Source: Gordius sp. MW1 (Eukaryota > Nematomorpha > Gordioida > Gordea > Gordiidae). Taken from it: 64,000 nucleotides of DNA. Shown here in pieces: positions 32,301 through 42,123 of this stretch (positions are counted from its first letter, which is position 1; each line of letters begins with the position of its first letter). The stretch lies in assembly GCA_964036665.1 (NCBI GenBank), contig OZ038529.1:22330060-22394059 (forward strand), written 5' to 3'. Under the pieces are notes generated by a model that saw nothing but the letters and a program-made list of their open reading frames with translations, ran no database searches and was not told the DNA's origin. A program made the translations under genes and the position numbers.

Positions 32301-33832
32301 GTTTAAAGCAAAAGTGGGCGACTTTCGCGAAAAGTAAGAGATTTATATCGTATTAATTTAATGAGTAAAAAATGTAGAATTTTACCAATTCCTCTTCTTC
32401 AAAAACTTCGTCGGATAGATGAGCTATGGCGAAAGGTCTTAGTGTGTTACTGAAATTTTTGAAATACTTTAACCAATACCTTCCTTCCTTGGGGTCGGCA
32501 TCAAACTATAAAAGTTTGAAAATTGCGTAATTTTTGGATTAAATTTGAAATAAGCTTTTAATGAAAAGCAACTCAATACAAGTATCATCAAAATATCAAC
32601 TTGGAGTTTTAGGTATTATTATGCTGATTAAATAACTATAAATAAATTAGTTCGTATGAGATTTCAAGATGGGAAATTGTTAAATAATAAATATTTTAAT
32701 AAATAATCAGTTTTTTTGCTAAGTGATAAAATTTCCACGTAAATAACAAATTTAAGAATCATTAAAATTATATATAGCATCTATATATATAAAGTAAAGT
32801 GTATGTATGTATGTAAGGGCTAAATTCTGAAACTACCGGCCCGATTCGCACGAAACTTTACCCGTAGGTTTCTAGGGCGGTCAGGGGTAAAATAGCTTTT
32901 GCAGAATCCTAAATTTTTATTTAATTTTAAAAAAGGACTAAATTCTGAAACTACCGGCCCGATTCGCGCGAAAATTTAGCCGTAGATGCCCAGGGCGGCC
33001 AGGGGTAAAATAGCTTTTTCAAATTCCTAAAATACCTTTTCGTTTTAAAATATCGGACATTTCCCGGCCGGCAGTTTCATTTATAATATCATATACAATA
33101 ATGACGTCATACATACAAGGCTGAAGTTTTCTCCAATTAGATATTTAAAAGTATAATAAAAATGTTACTATATACGGTCAAAATTATTGGGGTTTAACAA
33201 ACTAATATTTAAATTAAATAAATAAAATTTAAATTATGCAATTTTTGCCATTATTATCACGTGATCGATCATAGAAGCATATTTTTAATAATTATCCGTC
33301 CTTCAATTAATTATTTTATTATTCATAACCACCCATACATATATAGTATTTTCTAGAAATAAGCAAAACAACGTTTGCCGGGTCAGCTAGTATAATTATA
33401 AAAAAAACTTATTTATTCATTTAAAACTCTCTCATTTTATATAATTTAAGAAGTCATTAGACAGGGAATAATTACGGATTTTTTTCTGATAAAATCTTAA
33501 CCATTAACGAACCATTATTGAAGCAGACGATTTTAAAAAGCAAAATGACAACTTTAAATTTATTTTCAAAATTTATGCCATAATATTAATCAAAAAGCGA
33601 ACTATAACAATGTCTTAAAATTCTTAAATATTTATCGTTTTACCTCTAAAAGGAATCGTTTCAAGTCTGAATTGATTTCATTTCCATAACTCAATAAACG
33701 GTTTTCACAAATCACTGATAATGATTCAAGAGGCGGAATAAATTTAGTAAATCCTGAGTTACTACTTCTTAAGAATCTTCTGGAAGAATGTAACTTTAAG
33801 CATGATAAAAGATTTCTAGGAAAAGATTTCAT
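23305..33832 (-). CDS. NAGS: N-acetylglutamate synthase, mitochondrial; 12 exons, 462 residues
   Basis: Exons (minus strand): 33832-33644, 32505-32386, 30805-30692, 29483-29350, 29136-29074, 28092-27924, 27197-27117, 26801-26702, 26354-26261, 25938-25861, 25190-25106, 23466-23305. All have GT...AG ends, lengths keep frame, and the order matches animal NAGS. The enzyme makes N-acetylglutamate from acetyl-CoA and glutamate, the activator of carbamoyl phosphate synthetase I. The N-terminus (MKSFPRNLLSCLKLHSSRR) is a likely mitochondrial presequence. An amino-acid-kinase-like region follows: ADPKEGRYWLKYF, SLCFLQRNGMKCIVLHG, LRNSLLLADYLGF, YYGELESINYDLINWCL, SNHIPILG, LNSHGG. The GNAT acetyltransferase domain holds GSGTLFKHVDTF, YTAAAIITNEEG, YLDKFVISADIQ and the acetyl-CoA-binding QGQG (residues 409-412), then INPWYFKHSEGCWSNGTW and a stop soon after IVFW. 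Alternatively a 34-nt intron changes the last few residues. Human NAGS is longer (534 residues), mostly at the N-terminus. Introns hold many MITEs. No broken frame was found. Confidence 0.93.
23574..23729. repeat. MITE family A copy in NAGS intron 11
   Basis: CATGGGCGTAGCCATGATTGG at the left, CCTGACTACGCCCATG at the right, usual core with GGGGGGGGGCAGCCGCCCC. Confidence 0.75.
23735..24140 (+). pseudogene. RTE retrotransposon C-terminal fragment split by a MITE
   Basis: Before the insertion LRWYG can be read (23785-23800); after it ILRRETNDGNRKVLNMEVPG, then KRGKDD. These match the C-terminal region of the RTE element at 60.6 kb (LRWYGHVERRDD, then GKRRRGRPKLTW). A family A MITE (23805-23950) sits between them. 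It lies in NAGS intron 11, opposite in direction to the gene. Confidence 0.75.
23805..23950. repeat. MITE family A copy nested in an RTE fragment
   Basis: CATGGACGTAGCCAGCATTGG at the left, CTTGGCTACGCCCA at the right. Flanks GGGTATATA and GGGTCATATA look like an imperfect target duplication. Confidence 0.75.
24626..24838 (-). repeat. Dispersed repeat family C copy in NAGS intron 11
   Basis: From GAGCTCGGGCGAGGTCGAAAA through AGTCTTTTACAAAAACAC and GGATAGGACGGACGGACGG to AGCCCATAAATTGCATAAC. Minus orientation relative to the copy at 20.1 kb. Confidence 0.7.
24970..25095 (+). repeat. Dispersed repeat family C, truncated copy
   Basis: ATTGCTATGCAATTAATGGG to CTTCTGTAAAAGACTTTTT. It lies 130 bp from a copy in the opposite orientation and ends next to NAGS exon 11. 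Confidence 0.65.
25238..25428. repeat. MITE family B copy in NAGS intron 10
   Basis: TAGTGTTTTAAAAAGGGCTAGG at the left; CCAGCCGTTTGTACAACACT at the right. Confidence 0.75.
26574..26646. repeat. Short tandem repeat of ACTGAGCA units in NAGS intron 8
   Basis: Four units built on TTACTGAGCATTTGATTATTC / TACTGAGCATTTAATGATTC / TACTGAGCAAAAATTG / TTACTGAGCACA, with period about 20 bases and drifting length. Confidence 0.7.
26905..27084. repeat. MITE family B copy in NAGS intron 7
   Basis: Left end degraded (AAGTAAAAACGACAGGGTTTTG); right end CTAGCCGTTTTTACAACACTA is intact and stops 33 bp before NAGS exon 7. Confidence 0.7.
27743..27886. repeat. MITE family A copy in NAGS intron 6
   Basis: CATGGGCGTAGCCAGCAATGG at the left, CCTTGGCTACGCCCATG at the right. 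Flanks CTAGGAAA and TAAGGAAA match at 6 of 8. Confidence 0.75.
28112..28290 (+). repeat. Two head-to-tail partial copies of repeat family C in NAGS intron 5
   Basis: A first partial unit (TTGTTATGCAATTTATGGG through AATTGATGTAAAAACTTAT) is followed directly by a second (ATTGCAATGCAATTTATGGC through CTTGTCCAACTTAG). Both are truncated at their 3' sides. The first begins only 20 bp from NAGS exon 6. Confidence 0.65.
28635..28797. repeat. MITE family B copy in NAGS intron 5
   Basis: CGTGTTGTAAATAACGGCTCGG at the left; CAGCCGTTTTTTAAAAACACTA at the right. Confidence 0.7.
29528..29720. repeat. MITE family B copy next to NAGS exon 4
   Basis: GTGTTGTAAAAACGGCTGGG at the left; the right side reaches GGTCGACCAAACAAAACACA but lacks the terminal repeat. 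It lies about 45 bp upstream of NAGS exon 4. Confidence 0.7.
29949..30114. repeat. MITE family A copy in NAGS intron 3
   Basis: CATGGGCGTAGCCAGGGGGAGG at the left, CTGGCTACGCCAATG at the right. Flanks TAGCTAGA and TAACTAGT match at 6 of 8. Confidence 0.75.
30440..30571. repeat. GC-rich hAT-type MITE fragment
   Basis: Blocks of GGGCCGGGCTCGGGTCGAGCC, GCCCGAGCCCGGCCCG and, at the right end, GGCCCGTGCAGGGCTCTA. The last 15 bases match the end of the MITE at 39267-40302 in cyclin T intron 5. The left end is not visible. Confidence 0.6.
30919..31094. repeat. MITE family B copy in NAGS intron 2
   Basis: TAGTGTTGTAAAAACGGCTGG at the left; AGCCGTTTTTACAACACTA at the right. Flanks AGCCCGAA and AGCTCTAA match at 6 of 8. 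Confidence 0.8.
31394..31677. repeat. MITE family E copy in NAGS intron 2
   Basis: ATAGACTAATAGACTGCTCA at the left; TGAGCAGTCTATTAGTCTAT at the right. Flanks AGAGAACC and AGGGAACC match at 7 of 8, so this family too makes 8-bp duplications. Confidence 0.75.
31842..31990. repeat. MITE family A copy (right end missing)
   Basis: CATGGGCGTAGCCAGGTTTTGG at the left, then GGGGGGGGGAGCAAAACAT and GGGTTTTTGCATTGAAAATT. Same subtype as the copies at 16.3 and 56.5 kb. The right terminal repeat is absent. Confidence 0.65.
32101..32260. repeat. MITE family E, one-ended fragment in NAGS intron 2
   Basis: TATAGACTGATAGACTGCTCG then TTTAAAGTGTTCAAAATTTTGACATCCATCTTGATCAT, matching the left half of the copy at 14.5 kb. 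Confidence 0.5.
32780..33390 (+). mobile_element. Non-autonomous Helitron, 611 bp, in NAGS intron 1
   Basis: Starts TCTATATATATAAAG and ends GGGTCAGCTAG, inserted between A and T, with no terminal inverted repeats. A hairpin GCAAAA-CAAC-GTTTGC lies 12 bases before the CTAG end. The interior has two tandem units with CTGAAACTACCGGCCCGATTCG followed by CGAAA, 130 bp apart. The TC start, CTAG end, A/T target and 3' hairpin together are the Helitron signature. No Rep/helicase is encoded. Confidence 0.85.
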
Positions 33833-34504
33833 GGAAAAAAATTTCCCTTAGTTGTACAATATGTTCGAGGTTGTTAGCTATAGCCGATTTTGCACTTGGC
33901 AATTACATTTGACAAATTGACAAATGTTTTATCCCTTCATCGTATGTGATTGCTTTAATCCCCTACACCATTGTTATCGATGCTTAATAGGCTAGTGATG
34001 TGAACTAATAAATGTTGTTAGCTGTGTTAAATGTATTCGTCAAATATTTGATAGTGCAAAACTCTTCACAACAATAAAAATGTTAAAAATATGCATTTCT
34101 ATAATTATGCTGATAAAGCAAAAATGTGATAATGAATCTCATAAAAATCATAAACAAGGTTAAAAAGATGAAGGTGAAATGCATAAAAAATTAAAGCATT
34201 TTTTTGTTTAACTTATATCAACCATTGTGTAATAATTCTAGCTAACAGGTATTGATATAAAGAATAAACAATCCATTCCTAAACTAAAATTGCTTTCATA
34301 ATTTAACAAATTTAAACACTTTTTTTAAAAATTTCTCTATACTATCTTTTCAAACATAGTTGTCAGGGGAAAGTAGGAAGAAGCAACTTACCTCCTCTCC
34401 TTATAGATTAAATAATGTATTAGGGGTTTAAAGTTAAAAAATTGGAATATTACCCATCCTTAAATCTTAACTAGACTCCCCACCATATTGCTCTCTAATT
34501 AATG
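33833..34504. other. Upstream region of NAGS, no other gene seen
   Basis: AT-rich. The NAGS start codon is at 33832; no TATA box or CpG-rich stretch stands out in the 600 bp upstream. Confidence 0.4.
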
Positions 34505-34646
34505 CATGGGCGTAGCCAATATTCGAATTAAAGAGGGGCAATAATGATTTAGGAAGGGGAAAATGAACATTTTTAAAATTTTAGTCATAATTTTTAAAAA
34601 TTTCAACAAATTTTTGGCCTCCCTACCCCCCTTGGCTACATCCATA
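34505..34646. repeat. MITE family A copy
   Basis: CATGGGCGTAGCCAATATTCG at the left, CTTGGCTACATCCAT at the right, usual core. Confidence 0.65.
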
Positions 34647-35062
34647 AATGAATGTATATGGAGAAAATAAAGATACCTATTAAAAAAGAAAAAATAATAA
34701 ACTTTCATGGTGGTAAATGCAAGAAATGGCAGCTCCATCACAAATATAGATGTTTTTATATAAAATAAACTTATGACAAAAGTCTCAAAGAATCATCATA
34801 TTGCTTCTACTTAATCAACAAATATCTCATCCCCCTTTTTTATTCCTGGCTATACTCATGTATGCATTAATATTTTAATATAGGATTTATGGTAATTCAA
34901 AATATATAATGAATAGCTTAAAATTATTTGGTGCAAAGAACATAAATTCTTTTTTAAAAATTACTTGATCAGGTCAGAAATACTATATTTATATTAATCC
35001 ATAATTACTCAAACTTTAACAAAACATTTCCTTTTGAAAACAAACCGCAATTATCAGAACCA

Positions 35063-35340
35063 GGCTATGTATTCTCGATTTTGAGTGATAAATAACAAAA
35101 CGTAAAACGCATTTCTTAAACGTTCCATTCCCGAGCGCAATCATCGCGTTCGAATTTGTGTGTTATTGTTTAAAAATAATCCTTTCAAGACAAAATTATC
35201 TTTAAGGGACAGGGTTAAGGTTCGAGGTTAGGGTTTTAGGTCAGCGTTTTAGGTTAGGGTTAGGATTAGATGCAATGGAACGTTTAAAAAATGCGTTTTA
35301 CGTTTTGTTATTTATCACTCAAAATCGAGAATACATAGCC
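35063..35340. repeat. 278-bp element with 67-bp terminal inverted repeats and a TTAGGG-like core
   Basis: The left end GGCTATGTATTCTCGATTTT extends as an inverted repeat for about 67 bases (to AAACGTTCCATT) and is mirrored exactly at the right (AATGGAACGTTT ... AATACATAGCC). The centre holds a run of GGTTAGGGTTTTAGG-type motifs (35211-35268). No other copy in this window. Confidence 0.8.
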
Positions 35341-36587
35341 TAGGCCCAATTATCACGCCAAACACATGGTTAGGATTTTTAGAGGCTATTCATTACATTT
35401 TATTATTTTTTTTAGTATTACTTCTATGTACATATATACATGCAAAAACAAATATAGCATTAAGCAATGTTGATTATGAGAAATAACTATCTAATGACAG
35501 TTATTGTAATACTATATGAAAGGGTTGGTTTCTAATAACATCGCATGCATACCCTTTCCTATTAAAATTTTCTTCAAACTGCAATATATTTTAAGCAGGA
35601 AAATTGAGTAAAAACAATAATGGCCAGTGTTACCAGGTTATACGCCACTTTTTGGGAATTAGTGTCAATTAAAATTATTTATTCTAAGGGTCTAAATCTT
35701 CCTTATAATATATATCCATTTTTTGTGTGTAATAGTTGTTAATATCAACATTTTTTTAGGTAGTTAAATTTTTAATGTAGACGCATAATATTAGGTATTA
35801 ATTCATACCGTTTAAAAAATCCATCTCTATTGGCATAAGGGACTAGAGTTCTATCAGGGCAAGTAGGAAATTTACAATAAGGTCAGTCACGGATATAAAA
35901 AGATTTACTAAAATCCGGGTTAATATTAGAAAAACCTGAGCCATGAAACGCTTCAAAATTATATTTTTTCCATAAGAAAAAAGACTACATAAATTATTTC
36001 ACCCTGATTTAATTTATAGTTACACTGTTGATTGATGTGTCGAAGCCCTGTTGAACAATGCATTAATAAGACTATAGCTAGACCCAAATTTTACAAATTC
36101 TCATTTTAAATTTGAATGTTGCAGTAAGATGCATGCTTTGCTTGACCGTTAACATTATTTTGTTTATAATGCATAACTAAACTAATGTCTCTAATGGTGC
36201 ATATTGCCAAATTCTTTTAATAGTTATTATATGATACATGACTAAACATCAATAATAAACATAATTTATTATCCTATCGAGTTAAGGACTATGTGAGAGG
36301 CTAAACCAACCAATTAGCCTAGAAATCGTTCCAAAGGCTAATGAAAAATGCTAACTATAAAAAGGAATAGGAAAATATCACAATGTCAGGCACATATTGA
36401 TAACGATAAATAAATCTAAATCATTCGTTCTAACGCGGGTACACATAAGGAGATTAAGCTGCGACGTGAGGTATTTCAAAAGTCGTACAAATCTAATAAT
36501 GCCAAAAAATGCAGGAGGTTTCTAGAGCTAAGGGAGTGGACATTTGGGGAAAGGGTTAGGGTGAAGGAGATTAATACTTTAGTTATT
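35341..36587. other. Intergenic, no gene seen
   Basis: AT-rich sequence downstream of the cyclin T stop codon; it includes that gene's 3' untranslated region. No repeats of the families above were recognised. Confidence 0.5.
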
Positions 36588-39500
36588 CTACACATTAGTA
36601 GCCGGGGGTAAAGGAGGCAAGGGTGAGAGGGGTGGGGGTGGATTAATGGGCAAAGGTGGTGGAGGCTGTGGGCCCTCAACTTTGGGCATGTCTATGGGTT
36701 GAGCAACTTTAATATCATCCATGGGCGGCCGTGCCGCTCTATCACCACTACTGTCGCGGTGCCGCTTCTTATCCTTTTTCTTCTTTTTCTCCCCCTTTGA
36801 CGAAGAAGATGACGATTTGTGGTGTCTATGCTTGTGGTGGTGTAGATGTCCGCCGCTCGATGATATATCGAGGTGCGGATCGGGGGGTTCGTTTCCCAAG
36901 AGCTGATTTTGAATACTTTCCAGCGTTTGAGCCAAGTAATCATTTTCAGCTTCACCACCCGGCTTACTAACCTCGGCAGAGGTTTCCAGTGCAGGAGGAC
37001 TACCGGGAGTTGCTTGATGAGCGAGGAGCTGTTGCTTGATTTTAAGTTCGGACCGAGTTTCGTTAATCAAGTCGCTCATGGTTTTGGCCTTCTTCACCAC
37101 TCCAAAAGTGCTCTGTTGCTGATTAACATTGGAGTTAGAGGTGGTAACGATAGAGGAGGAAGAGGGAGGGCAAGTAGTCCTGAGTCTCTTGAGAGAAGAT
37201 GAATTGGGCGAAATTGGATATATCTTATTATCCAAAACAACGGTGGTCGAACTTTCCCCGTGACTGGCATTAAAGCTAGTATTAATCGATGTGTTAGTCG
37301 TTATAATGCCAGTGTTGAGGGTAGCGTGGTAATGCTGATGGTAAAGGTTTTTGGTATGTTGTTGAGCTTGGGGAGGGGGCAAGTGACCGTTGGACGCGGC
37401 AGGTTTAGGAAAGGAATTTTTGGCGTAATTCAATTTTTCTCTGTCACTCGAATTTTTGGGGTAAGTAGGCAGTCCAGCCCCACCCAACGACTGTTGTTTA
37501 GGGTGTGTTGGTATTGTATTTGCACTGGTAAGGGGTAAATTATTGAAAGAATTGCGAATGGATGCTTGACTAGTTGATGTGAGGGAAGGTATGGCTTTTT
37601 GACCGGCATTGTTTGCCGATGCGGCAATAGCAGCTGCGGCTTTGGCGTGGTCCGCGTGTTGCTGGTGATACATGTTCAAGAACTTTTGGTGAGCCGCGGG
37701 AAAGTCGGATAGGTCATCACCTAATAAGAGAAGGAACGTCGGCATGATATACAAAAAACTAAGTTCATTATGGGCTTAAATATAATGGCAAAAATGGCTT
37801 AAGCATATTTTGCTATTAACACTACAACTAAGTTCCTATCAAGGGTTACAGGATTACTCTAAAATTTTTATTGACTGTACTTTAGAGGTGGGCGCGGGCC
37901 GTGAAATTACGCGTGACCCACCGTGTCACGGTGGGTCACGGCGTGAATGTGAAGAAATTTTAAATTATTAGGCGTGACGGGCCTTTCCAAAATTTTCCCC
38001 GTGCGTGAGTGGGCGTGAATACAATTTTCCATAAATCACGGAAATTTTAATTTTTAAAATTGTTTTTTATTAATATAAATTTGCAGATTTATAATTTTAA
38101 AAAATATATATATTAATGATTATTTAATTTAATTTGGTTTTTAAAAAAAAAAGATTAGTTTTTGAAAACAAAAAATCTTTCGCATTTTATAAACAGCCGA
38201 GTGAACCTATTTTTACTTTTGCTAGCTTTTTCTTTTAAAATTTATATGTTCAAATTCAAAACGTATTTATCAACAAGCTTATTTACATGTATATAGTGAT
38301 CTTCTTTCAAGTATTTTATTATTATATATATTATTTTACAATGAAAATGTAATTCTTCGCATTAAATTATAAATTTTAGTAATTACAAATGTCATTGAAA
38401 GTTTTTACTTTTTATTATTTGTAATAAATGCTTTAATGTAATGTATGAGTAGTGAAGGAGTAGAATTTATAATATTATATTAATATATAATAATTATTTC
38501 TTTATTAACAATTAAACTCAAAAAACATGAATATTATTCTTTTTTTAAATAAAAATTTCGATTTATTGTATATATTTTTTGTTATGGAATTATAGAAATA
38601 AATAGAATAAATTTAAAAAGTGTATAATTATAGATTACCAATTTTGAAAAATTTAAAAACATCGTGAATTTTCGGGCGTGACGTGCGTGAATCAAAATAT
38701 TGCCTTTCGTGAGCGGGCGGGTCGGGTCAAAAAAATTTTAGTGGTAAGCGTGAGTGGGCGTGAATTTTTTTTAATACCACCGTGAGTGGGCGGGCCGTGA
38801 ATAAAAAATTAGGCCCGCGCCCACCTCTACTAAAATTTGCCCTGCTAAAATTAAAATGTCATGACTAACTTTATGGATGGCCAGAGCCAATTATAAAATG
38901 CTTTAGCTTGCCATCCCTACTAGCTAAATTAAAAAATGTTGTTTATACTGATAGCATCGGTTGAATTAGAATCGTCACTTTTGAGTCTCCTTTCAAATGG
39001 TTCATCCTGTGAAAATAAGTAAAATATTTAACACATAAAGTATTTATTTCAAAGGTTTATTGCAATTTTTATGTGATTTTACCTTTCTAAAAAGCTTCAT
39101 TTTGAGTTTGTGAGGACTCTTCACATAGATATTCATAAACTCTTCCATGGCCCCTGATATATTTGAATATCAATAATTAAACTTTTATGTAAATTCAATC
39201 AATCAAATGTCAGTGGGAGTTATAATAAAATCAATATTATTTACACATAACAATGGTACCCTAACCTAGAGCCCTACAAAGTCACTTTTTTTCAACTCAA
39301 ACCCGAAAGCTTTTTAAAATTTTCACCCCAAACCCGACCCTACCTGAAAGCTTTTTAAGCCAAACCCGACCCGAAAGTAAAAAAAAAGTTAATATTGTAA
39401 AATTGATTTTAATGGATTTAAATGGCAACAAAATATTATATCCCAAAAAGGGACAAAACGATATATGTCTATCATTTCCCGGTCACATGCTAAAAAGATA

Positions 39501-42123
39501 GGTTATATATATAAAATCAATTTAGTCTCTAATTAAAATTGCCTATAAATGGCCCATAAAGTATACTTTTAAGTTAATTGTGGCACTCCTAAATGTGGTT
39601 ATTATTATCTTCTTCAAAATATTAACGAACCCGCAATTTTTCACATATAAAATGCTTATATTCTAATTAAAATGAGTTTGTCTGTATTATCAGGCAATTT
39701 TGATTTTAAGGCCAATAACGGTTGTGGCAATATTGTGCAAAAATGAAAGGAGAAAATTTGATGATTTCAAAAACTCTTATTTTTTAAATCATGTTTGTAA
39801 AATATGATAAATTAATTTTATTCTAGTGTATAAGTTAGGCAATAAAACAAGTTAAGACATTAATATTTAAAAAAGAAAAATGGGAATTAAGAAAATCATA
39901 AGATTTGTTCCAATTACATGTCCAGTATAATTTAGCATCCATCAAGATATTTTACTTTTCTGAGTTTAAAAATGCGCAATTCCAAAATTCAGATATAACT
40001 TAAAAGAAATTTATTTAAATGAATGTATGAGATAAATTAATAATACATTTCGATATTAATTAAATATTATATAAAATAGCATTAATTTAAATGAAGATAT
40101 GTTTATTATTCAATATAAAATTTAACGTTCAACCCGACGCGGACCCAACTTTAAAATTTTTCAACCCGAACCCGAAAGCTTTTTAAAATTTTCAACCCGA
40201 ACCCGACCCAAAAGCATTTTAAAATTTTCAATCGGAACCCGGACCCAGCCTTGGGTGGAGTCAGGTTTGGGTCGGGTTTTGGGTCACCCGTGCAGGGCTC
40301 TACCCTAACCTATACTATCCGGATAAAATTAAGCCAAATAAAATAATTTTTAGATTTTTTTATAAAATTCTAAAATCCATTTATTTAATCATTTCTTCTA
40401 TCTAAAAAACATCTAATCAACTAAAATAAAAGATTAATTAATATGGAGCAAATATTTTACCATTAAACAAAATCTTCAAAAATATAAATAACTTAATGTT
40501 CATCAATAATAATATATACATAAAAGATTGATAAATCGTAAATTACCTTGTATAATGGGTAAATCGACATCTTTATCAATGTACCAGAACCAATCCTTGC
40601 CCTCGGTGGAACGAGGGATCTATCAAAAGACATACATACACTTAGAGTGTGACTAGCATATTGCTTAACTCTGTGTATGATGTATATGATGGCAATGCCT
40701 TGGAACAAAATGATGCTAAATGCATGATTATGGGCAAAAATAAGTCTTAGTAAGCCAGCAGCGTGTCTAGGAGAAGAAAAGCTTAGTAGATAAGAACTTA
40801 GAGTTCTGTTAAACATGAACATCATTTCACGACCTCTCTCACACTCTCTCCTGCAATCCATTCCACCTCCATAAAATCCAATCTAATTGCCTCTGTTAAG
40901 ACTATGAATGGTAGCTTATATTTTAGAGTTTATTTCATTTAAGGGCTAAAAATTTGTTAAAGGGAAGTTTAATTAGCATCAAAGGGAGGTGCATGAAAGA
41001 ATTTCACTCCTCACCAATGGAACTAATCAAACTTTTAAATGTTATTATAAATTGAGGTGAAAAGTAAAAGTTGGCTTGGTGATTGTAGACAGACCATCCT
41101 AGAAGTGAGCTTGAGCCCATAGAGGAAAACAAAGATTGAAATTGAGAGAAATAGATAGAAGAAATAAATTAAAGGAGATGCAAAAAGGGGGGTCTTATGG
41201 AGATTTTGATTAACATTTTCAAAAAAAAATAAACAAGGTTTTATATAGAAAAAAAGGAATAATTTTAAAAATTACTTCCCAACTGGACCATTTGCAGGCT
41301 ATGTATATGCACACACAAGCTACCACAGATGGTCGATATTCAAGGCTTAACAGGGTAAGATGGAGGCTGTTAGTTGCCATTATGTAGCTAACTTGGGCCA
41401 AGTCTTTAGGGGCCCGAATGAGTTGGCAACACTTAACGACATGTGAATGTGGATGATCAACGGTTATATCAAAACCTGCAAACAAAATTGATAAATAATA
41501 CTCCAGATATTAAAAAGTGTAAATGTATACATAAAATATCAATTACCTAGTGTTTGAAGCATTATACTTTCATTGTTAATCAATTCAGTTGCCATATTTT
41601 GAAATGTCTCAGAATTTGTATCGAGTGGTCCTAATTTTTCCTTATTTTGACAGGCATATGAAACCTTTACAACATGTTCTACTTTTCTAAATTGTTCTTC
41701 CACTTTAGCAGCCAAAAATAGTGAACAAGCTGCCATACTCTAGATAAAATGGATTTTACAAATCTTAACTTAAGGTCAATAAGAATGGGATATTTAATAT
41801 ATTTAGCAACCCTAAGGTTTGTTCGATTATATATAAATTAAACTCACATTTCTATTAAACTGGATGAAAGAGTGATGCATGTAAAAGCGATGCATATACA
41901 CAATGGCAGTGCTGATGCACAATTGATTTCTGAAAGCCAAATAAAATATTTATTTAGCAATAACTTACACTGAAAGTTTCTGTCCTATATCCTGAATAAG
42001 ATTGGCACATTGCTGCCTGTACATTAATTCCTTATCAAAAGTCATGCCTGCTTTAATGCTTGGGGTATTTTTGATTTCTTCCTTGGTAAAATACCACCTC
42101 TCATCAGGCATTTTGGCGGCCAT
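36588..42123 (-). CDS. CCNT1: Cyclin T, regulatory subunit of P-TEFb; eight exons, 654 residues
   Basis: Exons (minus strand): 42123-41969, 41929-41848, 41739-41547, 41475-41276, 40619-40547, 39153-39083, 39006-38949, 37720-36588; all GT...AG, frame kept, 655 codons with stop. Cyclin T binds CDK9, and the complex phosphorylates RNA polymerase II and elongation factors in the nucleus. The start is [24 protein letters not shown] is diagnostic. The first cyclin fold has [28 protein letters not shown]-like sequence (here [16 protein letters not shown]) and [19 protein letters not shown]; the second has [35 protein letters not shown] and [17 protein letters not shown]. Beyond about residue 278 the protein is low complexity: Ala/Gln/Ser-rich, a His-rich stretch [11 protein letters not shown] (569-579), a Ser run, a Lys run and a Pro-rich tail. 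In vertebrate cyclin T1 a His-rich segment promotes condensates with the polymerase tail. Introns 5 and 7 are mostly MITEs; intron 1 is 39 nt. Cyclin K is less likely, as it lacks the His-rich tail. Confidence 0.95.
37883..38829. repeat. hAT-type MITE filling cyclin T intron 7
   Basis: TAGAGGTGGGCGCGGGCC at the left and GGCCCGCGCCCACCTCTA at the right are perfect 18-bp inverted ends. Subterminal GTGGGTCACGGCGTGAATG and GTGAGTGGGCGTGAAT motifs repeat many times in both orientations. The middle 550 bp is AT-rich. Flanking octamers match at only 5 of 8. TAGAGGTGGGC ends are typical of hAT. Confidence 0.8.
39267..40302. repeat. hAT-type MITE, 1036 bp, with perfect 8-bp target duplication, in cyclin T intron 5
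   Basis: TAGAGCCCT at the left, AGGGCTCTA at the right. Both flanks read CCCTAACC (39259-39266 and 40303-40310). Subterminal regions carry AACCCGAAAGCTTTTTAAAA repeats in the direct orientation and GGGTCGGGTTTTGGGTCACCC near the right end. The element accounts for about three quarters of intron 5. Confidence 0.88.

Noticed and set aside
35205-35275. Possible interstitial telomere tract
   Set aside because: The GGTTAGGG-like units are irregular and bounded by exact inverted ends, so the tract is the core of a MITE-like element.
36721-37202. Several plus-strand and alternative minus-strand open frames overlapping the last cyclin T exon
   Set aside because: They are shadows of the long GC-balanced exon; their translations are Arg/Gly/Cys-rich or low-complexity with no domain.
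40493-40861. 122-codon minus-strand frame over cyclin T exon 5
   Set aside because: It reads exon 5 in the wrong frame and the intron upstream; the correct frame gives [19 protein letters not shown].
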